Positions 60,220-64,000 of a stretch of 64,000 nt of DNA are shown piece after piece (the first letter of the stretch is position 1; each line of letters starts with the position of its first letter). Under the pieces are notes generated by a model. It did no database searches. It was given only the letters and a program-made list of their open reading frames with translations, and was not told the DNA's origin. Position numbers and translations under genes: made by a program. This DNA is from Lamellibrachia columna (Eukaryota; Annelida; Polychaeta; Sabellida; Siboglinidae). Location: the NCBI GenBank assembly GCA_963662155.1, contig OY759266.1, positions 6,623,026 to 6,687,025 on the forward strand, written 5' to 3'.

Positions 60220-61156
60220 TGTGGGTGAAATGTGCAGAACAGGGTGGTGTGAAATTATAATTGCTAATAAGAGTTTTGTGTTGTTTAGTGGGGATAACTA
60301 TTAGTCATAGGATAGAGAATACTGATGCAGCTAATTCAGTGAAACAAGTAAATATTCTGTAGATATTTGTTATCCAAGAAGCAAGCTTACAGAAACTTAC
60401 AGAACAGTTGTCTCCAGTGAAGCCAGCTTGGCATAGACAGCTGTACCTGTTGACATGGTCAACACAAGTGGCATTGTTTTGACACGGGTCCGTCTGACAG
60501 TTATCTATGTTCGTCTCACACAGGTCACCTGGTTGGACATACATTCATGATGCTTACTGCAGGCAAACACACACAATTTACCAGGAAAGTCATGTACAGT
60601 CAAACCTCGCTTTACGGTCACCTCTGTATTACAGCCACCTCACCATCATGGTCACCCTGGGAAAGTTCCAAATTATTTCTATAACAATAATGTATTGGAC
60701 ATCCATCCCAAAAAAACAGTCACCTCACTATTCAGGTCACTCTGTCCCAATCCTGTGGGTGGTCTTAATATCAAGGTTTGACTATGTTTATAGTTATCTG
60801 ATCTGAATGATTACAATATATATTAAATTATCAAATTAAATTACCAACTGTTTGCCATTAATATAATCATCAATGTTTAACTGTAATTTTGGTGCAATTA
60901 CAAATAATATGTCATCACAGAGCACAGGCATCAAGTTAGATATTTCATGCTGCCCATAAGAACATTTGATTTGAAAAAACTACAATGTAGATAGTACTAG
61001 ATACCCAGTTGACCTCGATTCAATGATACATACCCACGAACCCTGGGAGGCAAGTACACGTGAAACCATTGACCTGGTCAACACATTGAGCCAGATTGAG
61101 ACAGGGCGATGACACACACTCGTCTACATTTGTCTGACAGTATATGCCCTGGAACC
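30391..61156 (-). CDS. SVEP1-like transmembrane mosaic protein (EGF, pentraxin, HYR, Sushi, GCC2/GCC3; 5'-partial, 22 exons)
   Basis: Extracellular modular protein anchored by a C-terminal helix. Exons in transcript order: 61034-61156, 60401-60528, 59668-59861, 59058-59182, 57565-57822, 57030-57183, 55462-55683, 54564-54650, 54010-54203, 52853-52996, 52285-52380, 51302-51381, 50829-50952, 47452-47707, 47073-47233, 46010-46171, 44538-44699, 39637-39798, 38433-38726, 31965-32075, 31360-31453, 30391-30652. Phases agree throughout and give about 1196 codons before the stop. The mix of EGF, pentraxin/LamG, HYR, Sushi and GCC2/GCC3 modules is that of SVEP1 (polydom) relatives, but a TM end is not usual for SVEP1. 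The first exons and any vWA domain would lie to the right of the window. Molecular function cannot be read from sequence; adhesion or matrix binding is inferred. Confidence 0.82.
32765..33798 (+). repeat. Dispersed ~0.95 kb repeat, copy B (interrupted by the gypsy element)
   Basis: Aligns by eye along its length with 9045-9990: shared blocks include gacttcttg, cacatcagtatta, gtagtttattgtgcctttga, ggtgaccccaccagata and gggatcatcagtgacactgt. The alignment stops at the gypsy 3' LTR and resumes at 38272-38335 (caattcaaaacaagcat, cccagctacctta). A TA microsatellite has expanded inside at 33535-33614. No coding capacity is seen; it may be a nonautonomous transposon whose ends I could not define. 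Confidence 0.8.
33535..33614. repeat. (TA)n microsatellite
   Basis: About 80 bp of alternating TA within dispersed repeat copy B, absent from the same place in copy A. Confidence 0.95.
33799..33930 (-). repeat. 3' LTR of the gypsy element
   Basis: 132 bp, TG...CA ends with an 8-bp inverted repeat. On the element's strand it contains AATAAA (33880-33885). It is preceded by a purine-rich tract, AAGGGGTGGA, at about 33931-33940. Confidence 0.93.
33931..33942 (-). promoter_or_regulatory. Polypurine tract of the gypsy element
   Basis: On the element strand AAGGGGTGGA abuts the 3' LTR directly, the expected position for second-strand priming. Confidence 0.6.
34073..38101 (-). CDS. Gypsy Gag-Pol polyprotein (1342 aa)
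   Basis: Single fused frame starting at an ATG. Order by motif, positions approximate: Gag with two CCHC knuckles ([14 protein letters not shown] and [14 protein letters not shown], residues ~222-256); aspartic protease [11 protein letters not shown] (~319); reverse transcriptase with [13 protein letters not shown] and an ISDDIAIFG active-site box (~480-680); RNase H ([13 protein letters not shown] and later strands, ~745-860); integrase with an HHCC zinc module (HDGHQG...CIPC) and a D-D-E core ([25 protein letters not shown]; ~985-1160). The tail is basic and proline-rich. No separate envelope frame exists. The ISDD form of the RT box occurs in several invertebrate gypsy lineages. Confidence 0.95.
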   Translation of the reverse strand: MAVSLNVSAVQPFDAHGDANSLCQRWERWIRSFELYVGASGVQDDNQKRQLLLHCAGEGVQDIFYTLSETGTTYETAKAKVTDYFTPRKNTSYNRHMFRKAVQSDGESVGQFVTRLRQLASLCEFGDQIHDFIRDQVIDNCKSKRLRTKLLAERDLKLERVLDLAAAMEASERQAAQMSEGGERSYMIVEPRRGNRPKLHMQQKETRRPPVHSDNRSQQQNCTKCGRRGHAAESCRCTANAKCVKCGRIGHFSKVCRNNNAQSRAPQRHESRTQKHAVRHVSESASGSEGEYEDEYTFSTARGETVEVTIGGVKTTMIIDSGSTCDIINSTCKEQLVQQGVRLIQCRRKIHPYSSPPINVRQSVKADITLDDGRTARSEFLIVEGEATPLLGKATSESLGLLQIGINRAISSDDYGQKVIDQFPKLWTGIGRLKGVQVKLHIDKSVPPVAVRHNRVPFHQQQKVAKEINKLEAADIIEKVSGPTEWVSRIVTPPKPKKPDEIRLCVDMRAANKAILRTRHVTPTLDELITQFNGATIFSKIDLRSGYHQLVLHPSSRYITTFSTHVGLYQYKRLSFGINAAAEVFQHEIQTVIQGVSGAINISDDIAIFGVDKASHDEALKSVLERLQNAGLTANLEKCEFAKKKIEFFGLVFSSEGVSPDPKKVADLHAANEPQNPSEVRSFLGMAQYSARFIENFATITEPLRYLTKQTSEWRWGAKEAASFQKVKASLEESATNAYFDMKKDIEIVVDASPVGLAALLVQEERVVTYASRALTGVEARYSQTERVAVVWACEHFNRFIKGAPRFTVISDHKPLESIWQKARPPLRIERWGLRLQPYNMIVKYRPGTSNPADYMSRHPARLNIKRSREQQMAEHYVNALASVATPMAMSVEEVKRETAKDETLQAVIKLIQKNKWHDVTQYGGLGVDYDSLCSFNRVKDVLTVNESSDLVMKDYQIVIPTNLQKRVVELAHDGHQGMSKTKALLRSKVWFPGVDVAVEEAVRSCIPCQANSTRRDTQPLTMSALPRGPWLEISIDFCGPLPTGEYLLVMVDEFSRFPVVEVVRSTSAETVIPVVDGVFSLLGYPEVVKSDNGPPFSGHVWQSYMQENNVRHRKITPLWPQANAQAEAFNKPLMKALKSANISGKAWRKEMRQFLRAYRCTPHVTTAFTPHRLLFARDPRTKLPEVKRHHSAEEKIVRQNDAVAKLRMKAQAEKRVRVESTIGKGDIVLVRQRRTNKLSTPFDPRPLVVVERKASMLTARRSCGSKVTRNVSMFRHLPYASKRDLPPVEEDTDSEMETAAPDTAPVVPLNDEPTQQRPVETAGPRRSSRVSKPPGRLVEQM
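38140..38271 (-). repeat. 5' LTR of the gypsy element
   Basis: Identical to the 3' LTR by eye. Downstream on the element's strand comes TTGGCGACGAGTAAAACG, where the primer-binding site should be; I could not assign the primer tRNA. The gag-pol ATG follows 38 nt after the LTR. Confidence 0.93.
38272..38335 (+). repeat. Remaining end of dispersed repeat copy B
   Basis: Continuation of the 32765-33798 copy after the gypsy insertion. It matches 9925-9985 of copy A and begins with the TACCC target-site duplicate. Confidence 0.75.
38433..46171 (-). CDS. Four GCC2/GCC3 (ephrin-receptor-like) cysteine-rich repeats and one EGF
   Basis: Exons 46010-46171, 44538-44699 and 39637-39798 are each exactly 162 nt and phase 1-1. 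Exon 38433-38726 (294 nt) fuses a fourth copy with an EGF ([20 protein letters not shown] to GYFGDGKNC). Each repeat reads C-P-x-G-x-[YF]...C-x-x-C-P-x-G-x-Y...C-x-x-C-P-x-G-x-T-T. For 44538-44699 I chose donor gttagt at 44537 because it alone keeps the last cysteine and the frame. The CR1 LINE and the gypsy element lie in the neighbouring introns. Confidence 0.85.
38740..39480. repeat. Compound minisatellite (76-bp and ~43-bp units)
   Basis: 38765-39115 repeats a 76-bp unit (gaacaaactgacactgtcaa ... caggctggtctaga) about four to five times. 39120-39480 repeats a related ~43-bp unit (aagtgacattgtcaacaatg then gtgtcaaggttgtctagtg). It starts 14 bp from the acceptor of exon 38433-38726 and supplies its upstream intron sequence. 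Confidence 0.88.
40341..43214 (-). CDS. CR1 ORF2: apurinic endonuclease and reverse transcriptase (957 aa)
   Basis: Uninterrupted. Endonuclease motifs: [39 protein letters not shown] and GNSDHNQI. Reverse transcriptase motifs: [62 protein letters not shown] and FADDTKLF. The C-terminus [14 protein letters not shown] is typical of CR1-like elements. The frame opens just after ORF1 ends and has no ATG at its first codon (it reads GTG), so translation may depend on reinitiation. Confidence 0.95.
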   Translation of the reverse strand: MQGGYLEVSQAEQEATSTDKPISNHPKNISEKGYRCICLNARSIVNKKNELNIMVEDIDPHIIGITESWANIDITDAELGLTGYVMFRKDRIGRRGGGVILYVKESIQAYEIKLEREADCDEAVWCKIVSGNSKLTVGLVYRSPNINEEDNTKIKNAIKEVSKGECIIMGDFNHGHIQWNSLESTGIEDQQFLFLIQDSFLTQHVLEPTRGENVLDIVLSSQKELVDNVKIFEPLGNSDHNQIHFDINVKSESKNKKTYKRNFHKGNYKDMRKYLAKLDWNNMLMNKTAIECWNILKYEIESIIDKFVPFQKQGKRCRKKHLSKEAIRKIMLKQTMWRVYRRTRKEEDYAKYKEALNAATTEIRQSKRSYEQKLACNIKNDSKSFYAYVRSKQNVQDKVGPLEDSAGNIISQGILMAEDLNGYFSSVFTKEDISSLPVADAKFQGAKSYYLGPLVVTPELVAKKIKAMKDNKSPGVDGIPPKLLMETVEQISIPLARVFNLSLKEGVVPFEWKEANIIPLFKKGSRNKSENYRPVSLTSVICKLLERLIKDHMVDFLVKHKLLNSSQHGFLKARSCLTNMLCFLEEITKWIDVGSPVDIIYLDFQKAFDKVPHQRLLLKLKAHGIGDSITDWIEQWLTDRRQRVVVDGEVSNWKSVLSGVPQGSVLGPILFLIYINDLDDSITSNVLKFADDTKLFRKVNTDGDKQHLQNDLDRLVKWSEKWQMLLNFGKCQCLHTGHGNLNVNYKMGDTVLGTTVKEKDLGVTISADMKVSEQCGIAASKGNQILGLIRRNITYKGKKLIIPLYKAIVRPHLEYCLQAWRPYRKKDIDTLERIQRRATKMNPELRDLSYEERLKECGLTTLETRRLRGDQIEVFKILNGYENIDRNMVFSLKKDSRTRGHEVKLVKDQCRLDIRKHSFSQRTINEWNKLSTDCVTASSVNMFKNKVDTYLMRAGYK
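43217..44413 (-). pseudogene. CR1 ORF1: zinc-finger and SGNH esterase protein, one in-frame stop
   Basis: Residues 1-50 hold paired cysteines (CIVKSGC, CRGC) and a Leu/Glu-rich coiled coil. A low-complexity spacer of G-E-T-G-G-K type repeats follows (~residues 100-190). Then comes an SGNH hydrolase: FVGDSIVR (block I), VHVGTNNVE (block III) and DGLHLRGKG (catalytic D-x-x-H). A single TGA at 43451-43453 separates GRRGHKY from NCQGMAINM, both in the same frame; a CGA to TGA change is the simplest cause. Such esterases are known from CR1/L2-clade ORF1 proteins. Confidence 0.85.
44894..45897. mobile_element. Pogo/Tigger-like nonautonomous DNA element
   Basis: 1004 bp with TA on both sides (44892-44893, 45898-45899). 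Ends CAGTCACGCCTCATTATTACG and, inverted, CAGTCGAGCCTCGTTATAACG, the pogo/Tigger pattern. No transposase was recognised inside. Lies in the intron between exons 46010-46171 and 44538-44699. Confidence 0.85.
46172..47072. other. Intron of the SVEP1-like gene, nothing recognised
   Basis: 0.9 kb AT-rich intron between exons 47073-47233 and 46010-46171. No repeat array, RNA gene or coding sequence seen. Confidence 0.6.
47073..47707 (-). CDS. Linker region with polybasic site before the cysteine-rich repeats
   Basis: Exons 47452-47707 and 47073-47233. The first reads [18 protein letters not shown] and [14 protein letters not shown], then [19 protein letters not shown], then [11 protein letters not shown] (RRRRR at 47499-47513). 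The second holds [19 protein letters not shown] and ends [14 protein letters not shown] do not recognise the domain with certainty. The run of five arginines fits a proprotein convertase site (R-x-R/K-R). Between it and the next exon are N-glycosylation sequons. Confidence 0.7.
47765..47990 (-). repeat. Dispersed repeat related to 10900-11120
   Basis: Shares attctcnngacc-like and gatggaagcgctagg/agctgaagaggata stretches and gataagttttcagat-atggcaaaat with the fragment in the hAT element. It is probably a LINE/SINE tail. Confidence 0.4.
48200..49790 (+). pseudogene. Decayed non-LTR retrotransposon (L2/Rex1-like reverse transcriptase)
   Basis: Broken frames carry RT pieces: [20 protein letters not shown] and [13 protein letters not shown] (48320-48592), [13 protein letters not shown] and [20 protein letters not shown] (48719-48973). 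Further down come pieces translating like [11 protein letters not shown] and [12 protein letters not shown] (about 49540-49640). It ends ggcgccatagaagttaatta with ATT repeats. Many stops and shifts; antisense to the SVEP1-like gene in its 50829-47707 intron. Confidence 0.75.
50105..50608. repeat. 43-bp minisatellite
   Basis: About 12 copies of ctacctatagggtagggtcc then atggtgtagtataacactagaag. Confidence 0.93.
50829..51381 (-). CDS. Sushi (CCP)-like domain
   Basis: Exon 51302-51381 gives [17 protein letters not shown] and WTFGQYAK; exon 50829-50952 gives [23 protein letters not shown] and FSAC. The four cysteines and GxW with a final C fit one CCP module directly after HYR, as in SVEP1-type proteins. 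It is split in phase 0. Confidence 0.72.
51488..51910. repeat. 26-bp minisatellite
   Basis: About 16 copies of ttgctctggtgagccagaca then gttcag, lying in the intron after exon 52285-52380. Confidence 0.93.
52285..52996 (-). CDS. HYR (hyalin repeat) domain
   Basis: Two exons, 52853-52996 and 52285-52380, join in phase 1. Visible motifs are [45 protein letters not shown] and [12 protein letters not shown]. These match the HYR pattern CP...W-EP-TDN...F--G---V-Y---D-AGN-A-C-F. A minisatellite follows the domain in the intron at 51.5-51.9 kb. Confidence 0.85.
53083..53212. repeat. 33-bp tandem repeat
   Basis: Four copies of catgaacataacaagcatat then gtgctgcccaaag, about 90 bp beyond exon 52853-52996. 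Confidence 0.92.
53564..53864 (+). mobile_element. Truncated CR1 LINE 3' fragment
   Basis: Decayed copy of the ORF2 C-terminus (aacaaactgtcaaatgattg, then aatatgtttaaaaataaaat) and 3' UTR (gttggactctcgataaacca), ending gcaatcttgttaaagac. It is antisense to the SVEP1-like gene and abuts the 43-bp donor repeat at 53871. Confidence 0.75.
53871..54040 (-). repeat. 43-bp repeat spanning an exon end and splice donor
   Basis: Four units (43, 43, 41, 43 bp) of gaatgcactcacctatgacg then atgtcacacagactgcc. The rightmost unit, 53998-54040, is the real end of exon 54010-54203 with its donor. The other three are intronic copies carrying duplicate exon ends. Confidence 0.88.
54010..57183 (-). CDS. Pentraxin/LamG domain plus half EGF of the SVEP1-like protein
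   Basis: Four exons: 57030-57183 ([34 protein letters not shown]), 55462-55683 ([36 protein letters not shown]), 54564-54650 ([28 protein letters not shown]) and 54010-54203 ([28 protein letters not shown]). W-H-H/W-x-C and GQ...F-GELS-V are concanavalin-like pentraxin features. The last exon finishes with [11 protein letters not shown], the end of an EGF-like fold. Both the 55683 acceptor and the 54010 donor lie in tandem duplications. Confidence 0.8.
54770..54975 (+). repeat. Dispersed repeat (copy 2)
   Basis: Shares cggaagagagactaaaagct and gtctatgccaggggaagtaa with 19665-19740. It lies in the intron upstream of exon 54564-54650 and is antisense to the gene. Confidence 0.5.
55671..55807 (-). 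repeat. 35-bp repeat spanning a splice acceptor and exon start
   Basis: Four units of ggagttcatgctggaggcaa then acacaaacgggggtt. On the - strand each contains tttgtgtttgcctccag followed by CATGAACTCC, the acceptor and first codons of exon 55462-55683. Acceptor AGs end at 55684, 55719, 55754 and 55789. Confidence 0.92.
55937..56510. repeat. 34-bp minisatellite
   Basis: About 17 copies of ggcttgattagggtatttct then catcgttcacagtg in the intron upstream of exon 55462-55683. Confidence 0.95.
57565..61156 (-). CDS. EGF-like repeats of the SVEP1-like protein
   Basis: Five exons hold about seven EGF modules, several calcium-binding type: [96 protein letters not shown] and [17 protein letters not shown]. 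The D/N-x-D/N-E/N-C start and the later C-x-C ...G-x-C pattern are visible in each. Exon 57565-57822 carries two modules and uses donor gtacgt, the choice that keeps phase 1 into the pentraxin exon. Confidence 0.88.
57823..59057. other. Intron of the SVEP1-like gene, nothing recognised
   Basis: 1.2 kb between the EGF exons 59058-59182 and 57565-57822. AT-rich, with a small tcattgtc duplication at about 58245-58275 only. Confidence 0.55.
60165..60225. repeat. (GTGC)n microsatellite
   Basis: Uninterrupted gtgc tetranucleotide run in the intron between exons 60401-60528 and 59668-59861. Confidence 0.93.
60597..60785. mobile_element. Short pogo/Tigger-like MITE
   Basis: About 189 bp between CAGTCAAACCTCGCTTTACG and an inverted ending ggtcttaatatcaaggtttg then act, next to TA. 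The interior repeats GGTCAC motifs. The last base of one end has changed. Confidence 0.65.
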
Positions 61157-61890
61157 CTGCCAGACACATCAGAACATACGTATTTAGAAAATATAAAATC
61201 TGTTTAACATGGTATAATAAATCAGATTTAAGCCATTAAAAAGATGTTTACTGAATGAATAGCAAACAATAAAAACATGTTAATAACCTCAGGTAAGCAA
61301 ATTGTTTTCTCATGATGTAGCTATACACAGTCAGTCACAGTGATTGGATAACTTGAACATGTTTGCAAGACAAATTAGAGAACATTGGTAACCATGTTTG
61401 ATTATTCATAACTTAATACAGAAGTACCTGAAAGATATGAATTTATGTGACAGCGGCGCATAAAGGATTTTATGCGAGATGACAAGGCAATGAAGGCGAT
61501 TTGAGGTTAGACCTTTTATGGTAGAGAGAGTATTGGCCTAATTACTCGCTCACGCGTATGGATACACCAACCACGTGACCTAGAGCCAGCCTCACTCGAT
61601 TTCCAAGTTAGCTTGTGTCGTTGTGAGACCTTTGCGCTGCAAATATTTCCGAATTTCTATTGTTACTGATTATTCGTTATCGCTGAATTTGTTGATTTTA
61701 TTGCAAGATCAGTTTTGTTGTTCGGTTTATTGTGTTCAAACTTATCGGATATTTTTCGCTAGTGTGTTCAGGTGAGTTTCTGTTGCAAAGACGGACGCCG
61801 TTTATCCGCCATTTTGTTACCTCCGACCCTTGGACTGCGAAAGGTAATCGTCAGTCGTTTACGCATAATTTGTTATTATTATCCTGACGA

Positions 61891-62109
61891 ATGGCTACTA
61901 AACCTTTGGTTTTAGTTCTGGGCGCTAGCCACATTTACTGGTTGGAGCGTCTTGTCGCATCGGAGGTAGATTTTGCACAAGGTTCTTTCCGCGAGGGTTT
62001 GGATTGTCGGATCGCTTTCGAAGGCTATCGGGGCGGTACGGTTACCACTATGGAACGGAACCGGGTTTTGGCCCCGGTGGCACAGTCGGTTAGCGCGCCG
62101 TACTTATAA
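61891..62109 (+). CDS. Short frame with SGNH-like start, probably a repeat-derived fragment
   Basis: Begins ATKPLVLVLGASHIYWLERL and later has EGYRGGTVTTM, resembling the first strand and block II of SGNH hydrolase-like proteins found in invertebrate mobile elements. The frame runs into the tRNA-like sequence at 62071 and stops, so it is truncated there. The 300 bp upstream are less AT-rich than the introns. It could be a first exon or a transposon fragment. Confidence 0.3.
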   Translation: MATKPLVLVLGASHIYWLERLVASEVDFAQGSFREGLDCRIAFEGYRGGTVTTMERNRVLAPVAQSVSAPYL

Positions 62110-62182
62110 ACAGTACCGCCTGGCAACAGGCGTGGCAGACTGAGATATGCGGAGGTTGTGAGTTCGTTCCTCACCCGGCGCA
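62071..62182 (+). tRNA. tRNA-Ile(UAU)-like gene or pseudogene with intron
   Basis: Cloverleaf by eye: acceptor GCCCCGG/CCGGCGC (one C-C mismatch), D arm GCAC-AGTCGGTTA-GCGC, anticodon stem CCGTA/TGCGG, loop CTTATA with anticodon TAT at 62105-62107, variable AGGTT, T arm GTGAG-TTCGTTC-CTCAC and discriminator A. An intron of about 38 nt (about 62109-62146) follows position 37 and holds the hairpin CGCCTG-GCAA-CAGGCG. Eukaryotic tRNA-Ile(UAU) genes are known to carry introns. The acceptor and D-stem mismatches, T instead of A at position 58 in the B box, and no T-run within 80 nt downstream argue for a relic or SINE head. Confidence 0.6.
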
Positions 62183-62235
62183 CATCTTATGTGATGGTTA
62201 GCATAGTCCCTTCTCAGCGAACATCAGCTGTATTG

Positions 62236-64000
62236 GGGGAATGGCCCTATGCTATGGTGTACGGGTCATTTTTAACTTTATTCCGCCATACGGTGTTAAT
62301 GGTCGGTGAATGAATTTTGGCACTATGGTGTACAGGGCATTTTTAATTTCATTCCGCCATACGGTGTATATGGTCGGTGTATAATCTTTGCCCCAATGGG
62401 GTACAGGGCATTTTTTAAATTAAATTCCGCCATACAGTGTAAATGGTTGGTGTATAATCTTTGGCCCTATGGTGTACAGGGCATTTTTTATTTCATTCTG
62501 CCATACGGTGTATATGGTCGGTGTATAATCTTTGGCCCTATGGTGTACAGTGCATTTTTAAATTAAATTCCGCCATACGGTGTAAATGGTCGGTGTATAA
62601 TCTTTGGCCCTGTGGTGTACAGGGCATTGCTAATTTTATTCCGCCATACAGTGTAAATGGTCGGTGTATAATCTTTGGCCCTATGGGGTACAGGGCATTT
62701 GTAATTTTGTTCCGCCATACGGTGTTAATGGTCGGGGTATAATCTTTGGCCCTATGGTGTACAGGGCATTTTTAATTTCTGTATTCCGTCATACGGTGTA
62801 AATGGTCGGACTAGAGGAAGGGCCCTATGGTGTACAGGGCATTTTTTTATTTTATTCCGCCATACGGTGTAAATGGTTGGTGTATAATCTTTGGCCCTAT
62901 GGTGTACAGGGCATTTTTATTTTTATTAAATTCCGCCATACGGTGTAAATGGTCGGTGTATAATCTTTGGCCCTATGGTGTACAGGGCATTTTTATTTTT
63001 ATTAAATTCCGCCATACGGTGTAAATGGTCGGTGTATAATCTTTGGCCCTATGGTGTACAGGGCATTGTTCATTTTATTCCGCCATATGGTGTAAATGGT
63101 TGGTGTATAATCTTTGGCCCTATGGTGTACAGTGCATTTTTTAATTAAATTCCGCCATACGGTGTAAATGGTCGGTGTATAATCTGTGGCCCTATGGTGT
63201 ACAGGGCATTGTTAATTTTATTCCGCCATACAGTGTAAATGGTCGGTGTATAATCTTTGGCCCTATGGTGTACAGGGCATTTGTAATTTTATTCCGCCAT
63301 ACAGTATTAATGGTCGGGGTATAATCTTTGGCCCTATGGTGTACAGGGCATTTTTATTTTCCTTATTCCGCCATGCAGTGTACATGGTCGGTTTATGTTC
63401 TATGGCCCTATGGTGTACAGGGCATTTTTTATTTATTCCGCCATACAGTGTTAATGGTTGGTGTATAATCTTTGGCCCTATGGTGTACAGGGCATTTTTA
63501 TTTTCCTTATTCCGCCATACGGTGTAAATGGTCGGTTTATGTTCTTTGGCCCTGTGGTGTACAGGGCAGGTTACTTTTAATTTTTCTTGTTCCGCCATAA
63601 GGTGGGTATGGTGGCTGTGATGGTGTTTCCCACAGCGTACAGGGCATGGTAATCATTAATTGTCTTATTCCGCCATACAGTTTGAATGGTCGGTTTATGC
63701 TATCGTTCCTACGGTAGTGCATGTTAATTTTGATTTCTTGTTCCACCATACAGTGTAACTTGTCTGACGATAATATGGGTCCCCGTGCGGTTCATGGCAT
63801 GGTAATTTTATTATTCCTCCATTCGGGGTAAATGACCGGTTTACACTATTCGTCCCTACGGTGTACAGGGCATGGTAATTTTCTTTTGTCTGATTCCACC
63901 ATACAGTTGGATTACCGGAGCGGGTATCGTTGTAGTATGTGAGTGGATAATGTTGGTCAAGGGTTAACCATGGTCCCTAGTTTGTAATGACACAGCGTAC
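62236..64000. repeat. ~70-78-bp satellite array, continuing beyond the window
   Basis: More than 20 units with core attccgccatacggtgtaaa, tggtcggtgtataatctttg and gccctatggtgtacagggca then a T-rich spacer. Each unit contains the inverted repeat GCCCT-N9-AGGGC. Units become irregular after about 63550. No gene is visible inside. Confidence 0.92.

Noticed and set aside
62306..63598. Frames of 65-111 codons with YRAFF/IPPYGVNG repeats
   Set aside because: They are translations of the 70-78-bp satellite and are not kept in one frame across units.

Overview
This is eukaryotic, AT-rich, intron-rich animal DNA. It holds the end of one multi-exon gene on the + strand and most of another on the - strand, converging at about 28.4-30.2 kb, amid intronic transposons and minisatellites. 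The gene families (cadherin; EGF/pentraxin/HYR/Sushi), a CR1-type LINE with an esterase ORF1, a Ty3/gypsy element and tRNA-derived SINEs suggest an invertebrate, plausibly a marine lophotrochozoan. The sequence alone does not fix the species.

+ strand, 0.9-28.4 kb: 23 exons, all phase-compatible, encode the C-terminal ~1556 residues of a large single-pass cadherin; its 5' end lies outside the window. About ten extracellular cadherin repeats are followed by a membrane-adjacent domain like that of cadherin-23/protocadherin-15, one transmembrane helix and a ~400-residue cytoplasmic tail ending in a class I PDZ-ligand-like -STNL. Its introns hold a hAT transposon (10.4-12.4 kb), a dispersed ~0.95 kb repeat, SINE and CR1 fragments, and large minisatellites (27-bp array at 22.6-23.7 kb).

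- strand, 61.2-30.2 kb: 22 phase-compatible exons encode ~1196 residues of an SVEP1-like mosaic protein, again open at its 5' end. The order is EGF repeats, pentraxin/LamG, a half EGF, HYR, Sushi, a region with a polybasic furin-like site, four cysteine-rich GCC2/GCC3 (ephrin-receptor-like) repeats, two EGFs, a transmembrane helix and a short tail. An intact Ty3/gypsy element (33.8-38.3 kb) and an almost intact CR1 LINE (40.2-44.4 kb) sit in its introns, both in the same orientation as the gene.

Right edge, 61.5-64 kb: a short reading frame with an SGNH-like start, an intron-containing tRNA-Ile(UAU)-like gene or relic, and a ~72-bp satellite running out of the window.

The main oddities are two places where an exon-intron boundary of the SVEP1-like gene has been tandemly amplified (splice acceptors at 55.68-55.80 kb, donors at 53.87-54.04 kb), a sense-oriented LTR with a poly(A) signal between ectodomain and membrane exons, a minisatellite grown from hAT transposase coding sequence, and the tRNA-Ile(UAU) relic. 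I saw no clearly new enzymatic system. Exon calls come from reading frames, splice-site consensus and phase continuity, without transcript data.
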